A stretch of 64,000 nucleotides of DNA from Melampsora larici-populina 98AG31 (GCF_000204055.1 NW_006768769.1:74785-138784), one strand, 5' to 3'. Shown: positions 35,756-48,146, counted from the first letter of the stretch. The notes: generated from the letters alone by a model not told the origin. Program-made: numbers and translations.

Positions 35756-36960
35756 TAAACTCAATCATCTCAACTGTTCATCATTCAATCAAACCAAATT
35801 ACACTGAATCTTTAGTTTCTAATCAAAACAATCAAAACAAGCCATCTCATTTATTAAATTCAAAACAATTCATTTCAATTTCTTCAAAGTAATGCAACTT
35901 TTTTATCTTTAGATTCATCCATTTAAATCACAATGATGATGTGAGATAAAACTTAATTCTTTCTTCCATGATGGTCAGATACCAGTACACGCAGAAGTCT
36001 CACAGGCCAATTTGATAGAGGATGGAATCAGATCTTGCATGTTCATTCTTCACTATGTGAATGCAGAACTACTTGATCTCCATTCCTCTATCAAATTGGT
36101 TTTGGATCATGATGATTCACGGTCACTGCTGAGGTTCAACTGTACCTGTCCTCCCCAAGACTGGGTTGGCTTCACGCACCAGATTCTTGTGGGTAGGGTT
36201 CGACGCAGACCTTACGCAAGCCTAATTATCATGATCCAAGTGTGGGATGGACACTGAAAGTGGGTGGCTATCTGACTATAAGGAATCTTTAACTGATGAG
36301 ATTTTTCTGTGGATCAGTGATAAGGAGAAGTATATAACATGAACAAGAAGTCTGCGTCATTTTTAGATGTTTATTATTGTTTCTCTCCTCAAATTGTTTC
36401 TTGATTTATTTCCCTAGTTCTAACTTGTAATTCACTTTGCACTTGTTCTAATTTATAATTACCTTTGCAAAAGAAGATGAGGCCCTAGGTAAGGGCCCTT
36501 TTGGAACTCTTGCCAAAAAGTGTTACACAAAAACACTTTTTTGATCCACTGCTTTTTTAAAGGGGCAGATCCAAAAAGCTAGAGTTGGTTCTACGCTTTA
36601 CCAAACAGTCAATCAAAAAGCTTGACATAAACCATAATGATCTGTTGTTGACTCTTTTGCCATTTGGTAAAGTGTATATTGACATCATATAACAATTGAG
36701 AATGATTGGATTGGACATTCAATCTTAATGTTGTAGTCATCACTCAATCTCAACACCACCCATAGCCATTATAAAGTAGGCAAATCATCTGTCACATCAG
36801 AGGAAAGTATAATAAAAATCTGCAATGAAATTAAAAAATAGACCACTGAGAAATGGAAATGAGGAGTTGAAGGAGATAAAAGGACGTTGTCAAGAGGCTG
36901 TGGGGTGAAGTGGAAAAGTTGAATGAAATTGATGAAGTTCAATTATTGGATAGTCCAATC

Positions 36961-39900
36961 AACGCTGGACCAATTACGCTAAAAAAGCGTTAGGGAAGCT
37001 GTTAGTGTAACTTTTTCACGCAGCTACACCAACGCTTCCTGTTAGATGTGGAGATCTACACTACCAGATCCCGCCATTTGTGATAACTTGCCCCCGCTAC
37101 GTTTATAGCGTTAGCTGGCTTTTTCCATCTACGTTAACAATGATCATGATTTGATCATCAGCTGTTAGCTTGTTAGCGTACCCCTGCGCTGACTTAAGGA
37201 CTTCACCTCCTGAAGGTGAAGATCGCTGATGGAATATACCCTAACCAACTCTAACCAACTCATAGGCTATATGATGAGATGATGAGCAAATCATGTGTAG
37301 GTCTACCCCTTCAACCCCAACGTGTTGGGTCACATCAGCCTCACACCCCGTCTCACCAATCTTTTGTTCAAACCAGTGTGGAAAGACCCCAGTTGGTCAT
37401 ACTTTCTTTTTCCCTCATCCCAAAATTATGATTATTGCTTTGCCATGGTGGCAACCCCTTCTGAGATGAGCTCACAAAGCGAAGCTCATGTTCCTTCACG
37501 TAGATCTAGTCGCATGATAACCCCAATCAAAAACACCTCCATGATTAGAACAGCTCCTGATAGTCGGTCTTCCCTTCATCGTGAAAAGTCTCCTTCCTTT
37601 GTTGCTAGTAGAAGTAGAAAGAGACGCCAAAATGATTTATCCGAGCCTGAATCCCAAGCCAAAGATACAAATAAGAAAAAGAAGACTAAGCAAACAACTC
37701 AAGAAGGAAGTCCCGGAGTTGAACCACCTGTAAGTCTTTTGCTTCCAGTTCATTGTGGTATCATCTTGATAATTCTCATATCTTCTTTTTCTTCGATGTG
37801 TACCAATCAAAAAGGCTAAAGATCCTACCGAGGTGGATCTCACTCGAGATTCTGACAATGAAAACGACCGAGTGCGTCAGCCAGCCCGTCCCAAGAAATC
37901 TGATTCTGAGGGACCTGATGGATATGAGAAACCAAGTTTATTTTATGGTCCACCATATCACGAGGATTATGATGTGAGTTCCTCTCCCATGCTTTGGTGT
38001 TTGGTTTGTTCATCTTTGACATGGATTAATGATCATGTGATGTGTATAAATTTAATGTTGTCTCGTTCATAGGACAAATCATTGAAACCTCTATCTTACG
38101 ATTGTTTATGGTGTAAGAAGAGGTCACGAATTTCATTAACATCCGACTCCAACCTTAAAGTTCACCGTGATGGGTCATCGCAGGCCGGAAGATCTGGAAA
38201 CGGGTGTCCCAATCGAGCGTTAGCCATCAACGCTGGTCACAAACTACCGCTATCCGTCTCTCAACAACGTGCTCTTGAGAAATCAAAAAAGAAGGACTCT
38301 CAGGTCTTGATCACCAAATTTATTGGCCGAGACAAGTTTGATAATCGGGTTTTGAATCAGTTACTTTCTATGTGGCAGGTACATCATGCAATACCTTGGT
38401 TAAGAATTCAGGACCCCTTACTCAAGGCTGCATTCAAATATGCTTGATCCGACTCCAAGCTGTTTGGACGTAAGTGGGCTGCTGATGAAGCAAACCGTAT
38501 GTACCTATCTTTACGCACATCTGTGGTAGATGAGCTCAAGGTGCGTCAACTCACATTCCCATCTTATCTTGAATGTTTCTGAGTTTTTGTGTTTTTGATC
38601 AACACAGGCTTTATCCAGCAAGTTTACAGTAATCCACGATGTGTGGACTACTCGAGGAAATCGTTACAGTTTTATAACCGCTTCAGTTACTTATATTAAT
38701 GATGATTGGAAGTACGTTGTACAACACCTCACTCTGAAGTGCATCCCTTGGCACCACAAGGGGGTGTGGCTAGCACAACCTTTGGCTAACATATTCTTGA
38801 AACATGGCTTGAGCCATAAGATAAGTTCTTCGATTTAATTCTAATGAAATTGATTATCAGTGATAGCTGATATTTTGGGGCTAATTACTTGTTAGCGCAG
38901 ACAACGGACTCCGGTTCTAACAACAACACGATGGCGGTTGAGATGCATAGGCTTTTTGAAGAAGCCTCAACAGACAATGACCCTCCAATTGACTGGAAAC
39001 CTGAAACAATGTCCATCAAGTGTTTCTGTCATATCTTGCAACTTGTAGTAAACGGCGGGTTGAATGCCCTTGGTATCAAGACTGTTGCTCCTCGAGCGAT
39101 CAAGCGGGCCACATTAGGCTCCTTCCCCGAAATCAACACCCTTCCCACTATTGATGAAGAAGTTGAGGCCAACAACAGCAGCAACGATGACGAACCCGAT
39201 GAAGATGAATACCCGGATTTGACAGAACAAACTGATGAGGCAGCCTGGGATACTGCTGACCGACTCGATGACGAGTTTGAAGACATTCAAGGGGCTCCTG
39301 ACCCTCTTCCAAATCCTACTAAAGGATCTCTGGGTATTGACATGTTCGACTCGGGTGTGCGCACCTCAGTCTCAGCTGAGACTCTCAACAACATTCGAGA
39401 AAAGGTATGTATATGTTATCTTCAAATTGTGATATATTATCCTTCTTTCAAGCTGATTAACATTTCATCTGAGCAGGTGAAATGGATCTGTAGACGTATT
39501 ACAAGATCCTCATCGTGGCGTGCAAACTTTAAAAGAGTGGCTGAACGTCTGGATGTCAAAACACCCATGATCATACCCGGCTACGGCATTCGTTGGGGTT
39601 GTGAATATCAAGCTCTTGAAAAAGCTTATAATGCTCGATCGGTATGTCACATCCTCTTTTTCATATACTTATACATTTCAGTCGATCTCATTTATTTTCT
39701 TGAACTTAAAGGTCATTGATCATATGCTCAAAGAGGACTTAGAGCTAGTATTATCTAAAAACCGACGTCGCCGTGAGAATGGAAAACCTCACGGTTATTT
39801 TCATGAAAAACAGATGGCTCCATTTGAATGGGCCGCACTACGATCTCTTCTTGATGTTCTAGAGGTACGTCAAACATGAAACTTCTTGTATCGAGGAATT

Positions 39901-40998
39901 CCAGCTGATAGATGCCTGACTCCAACTATGTACTAGCCATTTTTGCACATCACCAGGCGAATGGAAGGTGATGCTCCAACCGGAGCTTTAGTGCTGTCTG
40001 AGTTTGTCGAACTCAAGACACAGCTCTCTGAAAAATTGGCATCTTGCCGTGAAGGCGAAGGTGTCCATGTTATGCTCACTGCAATGTTGAAAAAGACGTC
40101 AACGTACCTTTCAAACGCTTTAGAATGCGAGACTCTCGTCATGGCCGCCCTACTCAATCCAATGCTCGGAATTGAGTTTTTTCGATCACAATTTGACGAT
40201 CCTTCGGTGGCTATTAACGCTGAAGTTACACTCTCACAACTTTACGATGAACGCAAAGAGATGGTCAGAGAAGTATCTATCATCAACCCGATAGTGACTT
40301 CCGAAGCTCCCTCTACTCAGCCTCAAAATCGAACTCGTGTCTATTGCACTTCAAAAAAAGGTCCGAATACAGACGTTAATGAGCTAGAGGCCTATTTCAA
40401 GGATGAGGATTATATACCTGAGGATCAAGCTCACGATCCTCATAACATTCTTACTTGGTGGCAAGTAAGTAACTATTTTAACAACTTAATCTGCCTTTCT
40501 CCTCCGCTGTACTTACGTGAATACATCATTTCAAACAGAACAAGGCATCAAGATATCCTGTACTAGCCTCACTCGCTCGCGACTATCTGGCTTGCTGCGG
40601 ATCCTCGGCTCCCGCAGAGCGTACCTTTTCGGCTGCAGCAGATGTCTGTGCAAGCGATCGAGGATCGCTTTCAGCGTGGAATATCGAACGCCTTGTAGGG
40701 AGTCAAATGTGGCTACGCGGTGGGGTCAAATTGAGCGGTCAGGAATGGGCTGAACTTCAAGCCCTTGCTGAAATGGCTTACGGGAAAACTTATGTTAGTT
40801 GTTAGCGAGTTTTTGTAACGCACTACCACTGCGTTATTGCAATTCAAAAAAAATCGTTAGCTTGTTCAAGGCACGCTGATCCCGAAGCGTTAGCTGACAG
40901 TCCCCAACATAACGCTACTGCGTTATCATATTAACTTGCCCATCTACGCTATCCAGATTTGTCCTGGTAGCGTTGAGTAGCGTAGTGATCCAGCGTTG
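36961..40998 (+). mobile_element. Inner hAT transposon inside the long-TIR element
   Basis: The left end is (C)AACGCTGGACCAATTACGCT. The right end, inverted, is CAACGCTGGATCACTACGCT. The flanks GTCCAATC (36953-36960) and GTCCGATC (40999-41006) match at 7 of 8 bases, a decayed 8-bp duplication. A one-base alternative placement of the boundaries exists. Subterminal zones (36961-37190 and 40796-40998) hold many GCGTTAGC-like repeats. Its termini belong to the same family as the outer hAT. About 4.04 kb. Confidence 0.85.
37445..40805 (+). pseudogene. hAT transposase of the inner element, one in-frame stop
   Basis: A multi-exon plus-strand gene. Order: a basic Ser-rich N-terminus; a BED-type zinc finger (YDCLWCKKRS, then SNLKVHRDGS); the RNase H-like catalytic core with TTDSGSNNNT (first catalytic Asp) and IKCFCHILQLVVN; an acidic insertion (about residues coded at 39130-39290); and the dimerisation domain (ILTWWQ, RYPVLASLARDYL, SSAPAERTFSAAADV). 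It ends at TAG 40803-40805. The only disruption I see is TGA at 38445-38447 within KYA-stop-SDSKLFGRKW, where the outer paralogue has CGA (Arg). One C-to-T change in a TCG context therefore explains it. Otherwise the gene appears intact. Confidence 0.85.
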
Positions 40999-41036
40999 GT
41001 CCGATCCGAACGCAATATTCTGGAGAAATTTACATT

Positions 41037-41267
41037 TGGTGTCATGTTGTGTCAGTATGACACTTCCCGGACGGTACGATGTACGAGATGACTCATGTTA
41101 CAACACGGGATTTGTAAATCAAAAATCCATGTCGATGTGTGTCAGTATGAGTCGTGTCGTACGGTATTTGGCTTGGGGATGAATTTCGACCAAACATGAC
41201 ATGGAAAAATTACATGTTTTACCCATGTCATGTTTATATGTCAGTATGAGTCTACACGTACACCATA
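41037..41267. repeat. Right long terminal inverted repeat
   Basis: Inverse of 35009-35240. It ends CACCATA at 41267, directly before the right GGTTAC duplication. Confidence 0.9.
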
Positions 41268-41907
41268 GGTTACATTATTTTCAACGTGTAACGTGTTGTA
41301 CCGTAACTGGGTTACGATATTGGTCGGGGCCGTTTTTGCTAACGTACTTACAGGTACGTTAGCAAGCTATGTCGCGGGGTTTTTTTTTGTGAAATTACAT
41401 TGGCATTCTTGTGACAGCCTTGGTTTCATATTTCGGCACGTTACATGGGGATTCCTCAAGAATTTCCGTTATCGGCAATTATCCAAGCTGATGCAACCAA
41501 TAGGTCAGCTCACCACCAATCATGTACGATGATGATGTGACCAACTGGTTGCATCATCAACTCACTCGACGGACCGCAACCCTCAACACCAACGGATGGT
41601 CGATCTTGAAAGACTCAAACGATTTCAGCCCCACTGAAGTAAGTGTACCCTGGTTTTCAATCCTTTCCTCCTTATCTTTGTTATGTTTGGATTCTAATGA
41701 ATTCGAATCATTTCATTTTATTTCCTGATATCCCTTCAATAACCAGAACGTAAGGGTCTTCTTCACCTCTACCATCTCTTCCTGATCTTTGTTATGCTTT
41801 GTTTCTAATATCTGTTTCGATTCGTTTTATCACCTGATTTCAATACATAGATATATCAATCGGTTTCTCCAAGTTTCACTTCAACTTCTCATCAACTCCT
41901 TTCCAAA

Positions 41908-44900
41908 ATGTGTGGAGACTCTGGTTGTGAGAGTGATTGTTCCCAACCTCGTCGCACCTCACGCGTTACCACTCCACTCCGATTGGCACCTGGTATGATT
42001 CAACCGTCTCAGGACAGTCGACGTGGACTTTTTCTCCCTTCTTCGCAACCTCATCCGTCGGCTGGAAGCTCTGCGGCCAATCCAACTGGCCGCAAACGAG
42101 GCCGATCGACATCTAGATCTGAATGCGAGACCGTAGTCAGTCACATCGCCTCCAAACCAGCTAGTCATATCGCCTCCAAACCGGTTGCAAGATCCAACCG
42201 CAGTGGCATCGAACAAAAGAAGAAGACTTTCAGCCAGAAGAAGTCATCCGTTCCCCAATCGAAAGGATAGAAAGTAAGTATCTCATCCCACAACAGTTTC
42301 CCAATCTCAAAATTTCTCACTTTCGTTTGTTTCTGTCTTATGTAGGCTGTTCCCACCGCATCTACGTCCACCGCTGCTACAGGAGAGTCAAATCGAAACC
42401 AAGTAAGTGCTTGATCTCCATAATGCTATTGTATCTATTTCTCTTTCTAAAACAGTTAGGATGCTTCTTTCTTTAGAGTGTCGCTCCCTCGGTATCAACC
42501 CAAGGTCATTCCAGAGACCTGCGCCAAGACTCTGACGATGAGAATGCTAGGATCCGTAAAAAATCGAAGAAATCTGAAGCCGACCCGGAACGCAAGGAGG
42601 AAGTCTATGATGCTATCGAGATATACTTTGAGGAACCAACACCTGGTTCAGAAGATGTAACACCTGATTATGTTTTCATATTCTCTTGATCCTCGTTTCT
42701 TAGTTTCCTTTTCAATCTTTACCTTATGAATCCTAGATGACTGATGTTTGTTTGATTCTTGTTTCACTCTAGGATCCAGAATTCCCTTTGGACTATGAGT
42801 GTGTTTGGTGTGGAAAAACTTGTTGAGGACATGCAACCACGCTATCGAATCTCAAGATTCACCGTGACGGTTCCAATCAGCAAGGAAGATCAAAGGTAGG
42901 TTGCCCCCGTCGCAAGGAAGCGATTGCTCGTGGGTGCAAGCTTCCTCCGAGTGTCGCCGAGGTCAACGCCAAGAAACAAGCAGACGCCCACAAAGTTTCA
43001 ACAATGAATAACTTTGTCACGGTGACTCCCAAGTTCGATATGAAGGTTTTCAATCAGCTCTTGACACTATGGCAGGTACGGCAAGCCCTGCCATGGTCTC
43101 GAATAGAAGACTCGATGCTTCAAGCAGCTTTCTGGTATGCTCGACCTGATGCCCGGCTTTACAACCGTAAGTGGACCGCCAAGGAGGCCAAAAATCTCCA
43201 TCTTAATCTAAGAGACACGGTCTACAGGGAGCTAGAAGTGAGTAGTTCTCCAATGGTCTTGTATCATTTTGAAATATATAATGATTGTGTTTCTCTTCTT
43301 TGTATTTCATATTCATGTAGTCCATTCCAGGAAAATTCACATTGACACACAATGTTTGGACGGTAAAAGGGAATCTTTGGGCTTTCATTGGAGGTGTTGC
43401 TAGCTTTATCGACGACGACTGGAATTATGTGTCTCGCCATCTAACCTTGAAACGGGTTGCCCATCATCATAAAGGTGCCTGGCTTGCAGAGCCCTTGGTG
43501 ACTGTACTGAAGAAACACGGTATCTACAAGAAGATAAGTCTTTTATATCTATTCTATCTTTCATATTGTTTCTAATCTTATCTCTTCTTACTTTCTCATT
43601 TCTTCTGCTGACATGATATATATTGTTCTATTACATGCTAGCTCACACGACTGACTCGGCGTCAAACAACGTGACATTGGCAGCCGAGATGCATCAGCAA
43701 CTTCAAGAACACGATGGCTATAGCTCGGATTACTCATGGGATCCTGAGACCATGCACATCAAATGCATGTGTCACAAGATCGGTCTTATTGTCAACGCCG
43801 GAATAGCTGCCCTGGGTCTTCCAATTCATAATAAACGGCACGAGGTTCTAGGTTTCTTCCCTTCACCAGACAACTTACCAACCATCCCCGAAAACGATGA
43901 TCTAGAAGAGATCGACCCGGCTATTCTTGTTGGTTCCTCGCGTTCGCACGACGAAGACTCAGATGACGAAGAACATGATGAAGATGAACTGAGAGAATCA
44001 GAACAAATGAAGACTGACACAGCTGAGGACAAATACTGGGATATGGAGGCCATTGACATTGTACCTAAACCGACCAAAACGAAACTTAATGGTTTGAAGG
44101 TTTTGACCAAAGATGTATGTGATTCCATTTCATCTGCTTTGACATCAGGCTGACATTACTATATGATATAGCTTGACTTCGTTGTGAAGAAGATCACACA
44201 ATCTAGTGCATGGCGCGAGGACTTTAATGTACGTCGATTGGATCCAACAAGAAAGCGACCAGATGGTGAAGGACCTGGTCGGTCTTTGATTGCAGGTCAC
44301 GGTATCCGATGGAACATATGTCTGGAAAGATGGGAGCGAGTTTATGAAAACTGAGATGTACGTCCATGTGGTATTATCCCAATCTATTTCAGTAATTGAT
44401 CAATGATTGGTCATGCAGGTCATCGATGAGATGCTGAGAGAAGACGCGGCTAAATCTTAAGCAAAGAAGTCGAGGTATCATAAGAAAGCTTCCAAGAAAG
44501 GCTCTGGGTATTTCCAAGAGACCTTCTTCTCCATCTCAGACTGGAGAAATGTAAGAGATTTACTCGATGAATTGCGAGTAAGCACCCCAGTAAATCAAGC
44601 ATCTGATTATTTACTTACTGAAATGTTTTTTTTTTGATCAGCCGTTCAAAACTCTGACAAAGCGCATGGAGGCCAATGCACCAACTGGTTGTATGGTTCT
44701 TGCTGAGTATCAAAATTTACTTACTTCTTTGCAAGCTCGATCCTCTGCTATTCCACATGAAGATCGCATGCAACCATTTTTGCATGCTTGTATTGAACGA
44801 ACTAAAATTTACTATGAAGAAGCCCTTTGTTGTGATACTCTTGTCATGGCTGCGGTTTTTCATCCTTCCCTTCGATTACGCTTCTTCGAACATACCCTTG

Positions 44901-45524
44901 GAAACGACCATGCGATAACCACCCATACGACTGAATACCTTCATGAACAGTTTCAACAGCGCCAGTCTGAACTGGATCTGCCTACTGGATCACGCAAAAG
45001 TCCTCAAGACGAACTCCCGGCGCCTCATGTGCCCGATATATATCGACTCTATCAGAATCAATCCACCTCATCAGTAGCTAATGAGTTGGACTGTTATTTA
45101 AAGGGTGACGACCCATTGGTGTTTTCTGGTGTGGATAATGGTCCTGAGGCAGTTCTTAATTGGTGGAAGGTAAGTCGATCCTACACATTAACTAAATTGC
45201 ATACATTTCACTAACTTTTTTTGCCCATCTCATCTTCAGGAACATCAACACAAATATCCTGTCCTGGCTTCCTTGGCACGGGACTACTTATCGGCCCCGG
45301 GTTCTTCAGCTGCAGCTGAGCGAACTTTTTCAGCTGCAGCCGATGTGGCTACTGCCGTGCGAGGTCGTTTGGCGCCTCGCACCATTGAGATGTGCGTTGG
45401 TAGTTGCCTGTGGCTACGCGAAGGAGTTGGCATTACTGACGATTATGAACAAGTGGGGTTGGTCCTCCAAGCTTGGGAGAAATCTGTCAATAGGAGAAAA
45501 GGGAAACAAAAGGCTCCTCCCTAG
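41908..45524 (+). pseudogene. hAT transposase of the outer element, several in-frame stops
   Basis: Same layout as the inner transposase: Ser/Arg-rich N-terminus, BED-like finger (YECVWCGKT, SNLKIHRDGS), catalytic region (TTDSASNNVTLAAEM, IKCMCHKIGLIVNAG), a strongly acidic insertion (43900-44000), and a C-terminal dimerisation domain (AVLNWWK, HKYPVLASLARDYL, SSAAAERTFSAAADV) ending at TAA 45522-45524. In-frame stops lie at 42268-42270 (TAG, next to a donor site), 42824-42826 (TGA), 44352-44354 (TGA) and 44458-44460 (TAA). The TGA at 44352 aligns with CGA in the inner copy. Protein similarity to the inner copy is clear but moderate, so they are distinct subfamilies. Confidence 0.85.
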
Positions 45525-45978
45525 CTTGCTTGGACATAATAGATCGCTCAAATTTAAAAAAAAAACTTTTCTCAATGTTTCTTTTCTTTGATAAAAATTA
45601 ATGAAATCTAAAAAAAACTGTTTTCTTTCAATCTCTTCATACAAAAATAGTGTTAACTTCCTTTTGAAATAGTGTTAACTTCCTTTTGTCCTTTTTGTTG
45701 ACCAAATCTTGTGACCGAGAGTCTTTTTTTAATTTTTTTCTGTTTTTGGCTGATTTTGGTTGTCTGGCCCGTTGCGTTCTCACCTTTTTTTCAATCAACC
45801 TGTTGCGTTGTCTTTTATTTCCGGCCCTCCAGAATATGTATCGTTGCGCTAAATAAGAAATTTGTTACGATTGTGTTACGTTGTCACACCGTGCCCGTGC
45901 GGTTTTATTTTGACCGTTACGTTGTCCAAAATTGCGTTAGTAACGTAATTCAACGTAACGGTCCAACGTTGATGAAAG

Positions 45979-47980
45979 TCAGCGTTGCTCGTTGAATGAT
46001 CAGGTCTGGACATGCCCCTGATCCAGTTTGCTGCTTGCATCTCAATTTGATGGATGGACTTCAAATGACACTCAACCTCGTCAAGCCAACCCAGAAGAAG
46101 ACGATTCAAAATCAATACTCTGAATCCGTTTCTGGCTAGATTTGAACTGTTGGCAAGCCAATGATGATTTGCTGAGTGGCACCAAACCTGGGATGCAAGG
46201 CCATCTCATGATAGATAATCCCATGGTCAGCATAACCAGGCATTGTTTGGAATAATCACCCAAGTGGGGCCCAGACATCATATCTTCACAGGTGATCTTG
46301 TGAATACACACAGGATGCCTCCTACGTTGGCTCCAAGGGAGGCCCACGCTCTGAGGGACTTCAGCACACACAGGACATGATATATGTTCTTCATTCGTCA
46401 ATTGTGCAGTAATTCGGAGCCCATCTTTGTACTTGACTGTAGTAAGTTGCAATGATGAGAGATTTCACACCTTTCATATGCTGCACGTCATCATCCATTC
46501 TCATTTTTCTCTTATTACTTGTTCGCAGAAATTCCAAGGTGACTCTCACAGGCTGTCAATGAGGGAGAGGTAGCAGGTATGGATGGTTCCAGTATCATGA
46601 TTAGAGTGTTGAGTGAGGATACAAATCAAGACCACTGCATTATCCAAAGTATGTTTATATGTCACATAATTTACAACAAGTGGATCATAAAAAGAAACTG
46701 CAAGTGAATTATTTTCTCACTTAATTCTCATGTTGTCTCTTGATCTGACAATTCATATCTAAACCCGCAATGAGGAAATATCACAGGAAGCTATACCCAA
46801 ACTGAGATCTGCTATCTCTTTTTGTTTTCTGTGTTTAGTTCAGTTTCTCCAGACAGTATCACATATGAGATTGTATTGCTTACAAATTTTGGGGATTGAA
46901 AATGTTAAGTATATGATCACAATAGACTAAAAAACATTGAGGAAGCCCAAGATACAGTAACATGATATTTTCCAGCTCCTGCAGTGTGTAATGCAGGTAG
47001 AAGTGTGAGGGACAGAAGAAAACCTCAGGGTGCCATCAAATGGTGTAAGGAATTTGCTTTGAACCCGCCCTTAACGATAGCATCCAAGGACCCCAGAAAT
47101 CTCCCCCTAAACCAACCAACATATTAGGTATGATCTGAGTGCTGAAAATGTTGGCATGTTACTAACCAAACTGGTATGAACATGGCTTTTATGATCCAAA
47201 TGAAATGTAACAGAGCCGTGAAAGGGTTCTCAGGATGTCACAGATTAGAGAAGAACCATTTTGTACTTTACCGTTGTACAACCTTTCTCTTTTCCCTCAT
47301 ACAACAAGCTACATACCTGACTGGAGTATTGGCATCCCAGAACCTCAAACCCCATCATATTTCCCCAAGTGACGGTCTTGACAATGGCTATTTGGTAATT
47401 CAACTTACAGACTGCTGAGTATGGCGATTGTCCAAGAGTAAAATACATCTTGGGTATTGTAAACATTGACAAAACATGTACCATGGTTTCTATATATGTG
47501 GAATCACAGCACATTTACAAGTCATGCTATTGTTATGTGCCACTATTGGCTCTTTGATATAAAAATTAAATCATGTAAAGGGTGCAATTATTGCTGTTAT
47601 GGTTTTACCAATGTGGCTGGAATCAAAACAAGGAACTAATTTTTCTGATCTTAAAACCTTACCAATAAGATTGGCATGAAAGCTCCAAAATCCAAGATTT
47701 TTGAGTATGAAATTTTTGAAAATGTTAGTTTCACATTGGCTGGTTCAGGGGGAACTTTCTGCTATCACCCATGCATCTCCTGCATTTGTTTCACCAACCA
47801 ACCATCACCACATGGTATCTCTACTCAAAGCCTTTCATATTCCCCACGAAAGTACTAAGCTCACTCACATGACTCAGCCAATGCCCAACAACCTATGCAC
47901 CCCTAACTGCCCAATGAACTGCTGCAAACACTTTGTCTACCTTGATAGGAATGGAATAGGCTAGTGGAGATGCAATGCAC
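45979..47980. other. Gene-free flank of the transposon nest
   Basis: No recognised gene. A minus-strand frame at 46081-46452 (123 codons) contains CPVCAEVP and a basic patch but has no family signature; I do not call it. Confidence 0.4.
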
Positions 47981-48146
47981 TAGCGGTACACAAATATGAA
48001 AACCATATGAAAAACCCGCATAAAAAATCCGCATGAAACCGCATGGTTTTTTTGGGTTTCCCCGCAAAAACCAAAAAAACCATGTGGGTTTTCATGCGGT
48101 TTTCCATACGGTTTTCCCATACGGTTTTGATATTTGTGTACCACTA
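47981..48146. mobile_element. 166-bp foldback MITE with TAGTGG-type ends
   Basis: The left end is TAGCGGTACACAAATAT and the right end inverted is TAGTGGTACACAAATAT. The arms continue through repeated CCGCAT/ATGCGG and AAAACC/GGTTTT units, so nearly all of it pairs. TA at both ends may be the target duplication, as in the MITE at 13829. Confidence 0.8.

Larger units (their letters stand above)
35009..41267. mobile_element. 6.26-kb element with 231-bp TIRs and 6-bp duplication
   Basis: The ends read TATGGTGTACGTGTAGACTC and its inverse, and the inverted repeats extend over 231-232 bp. GGTTAC occurs directly outside both ends (35003-35008 and 41268-41273), a perfect 6-bp duplication of sequence inside the outer hAT's left terminus. 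Apart from the hAT it carries, the remaining 2.2 kb has no transposase-like frame, so it looks non-autonomous. TSD of 6 bp with TAT...ATA ends recalls the pattern I recall for IS3EU elements (TAY...RTA); that classification is tentative. Confidence 0.85.
34991..45970 (+). mobile_element. Outer hAT transposon, split by a nested element
   Basis: The left end reads CAACGTTGGACCGGTTAC. The right end read inward is CAACGTTGGACCGTTACG, ending at 45970. GATGAAAG flanks both sides (34983-34990 and 45971-45978), the 8-bp duplication expected for hAT. A 6.26-kb element sits 18 bp inside the left end. Without it the hAT is about 4.7 kb and encodes one transposase gene. Subterminal regions are rich in TAACG/CGTTA motifs, probable transposase-binding repeats. 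With its left end displaced and its gene interrupted by stops it should be immobile. Confidence 0.92.

Noticed and set aside
35538..35892. Open frames rich in His/Ile/Asp/Ser
   Set aside because: They are translations of the 29-bp minisatellite, not genes.
36488..36680. GGGCCCTTTTGGAAC...TTTGGTAAAG resembling MITE ends
   Set aside because: No convincing inverted partner or duplication; left as possible relic only.
46081..46452. 123-codon minus-strand frame with CPVCAEVP
   Set aside because: No second zinc-ligand pair in a known spacing, no partner exons, no family match.
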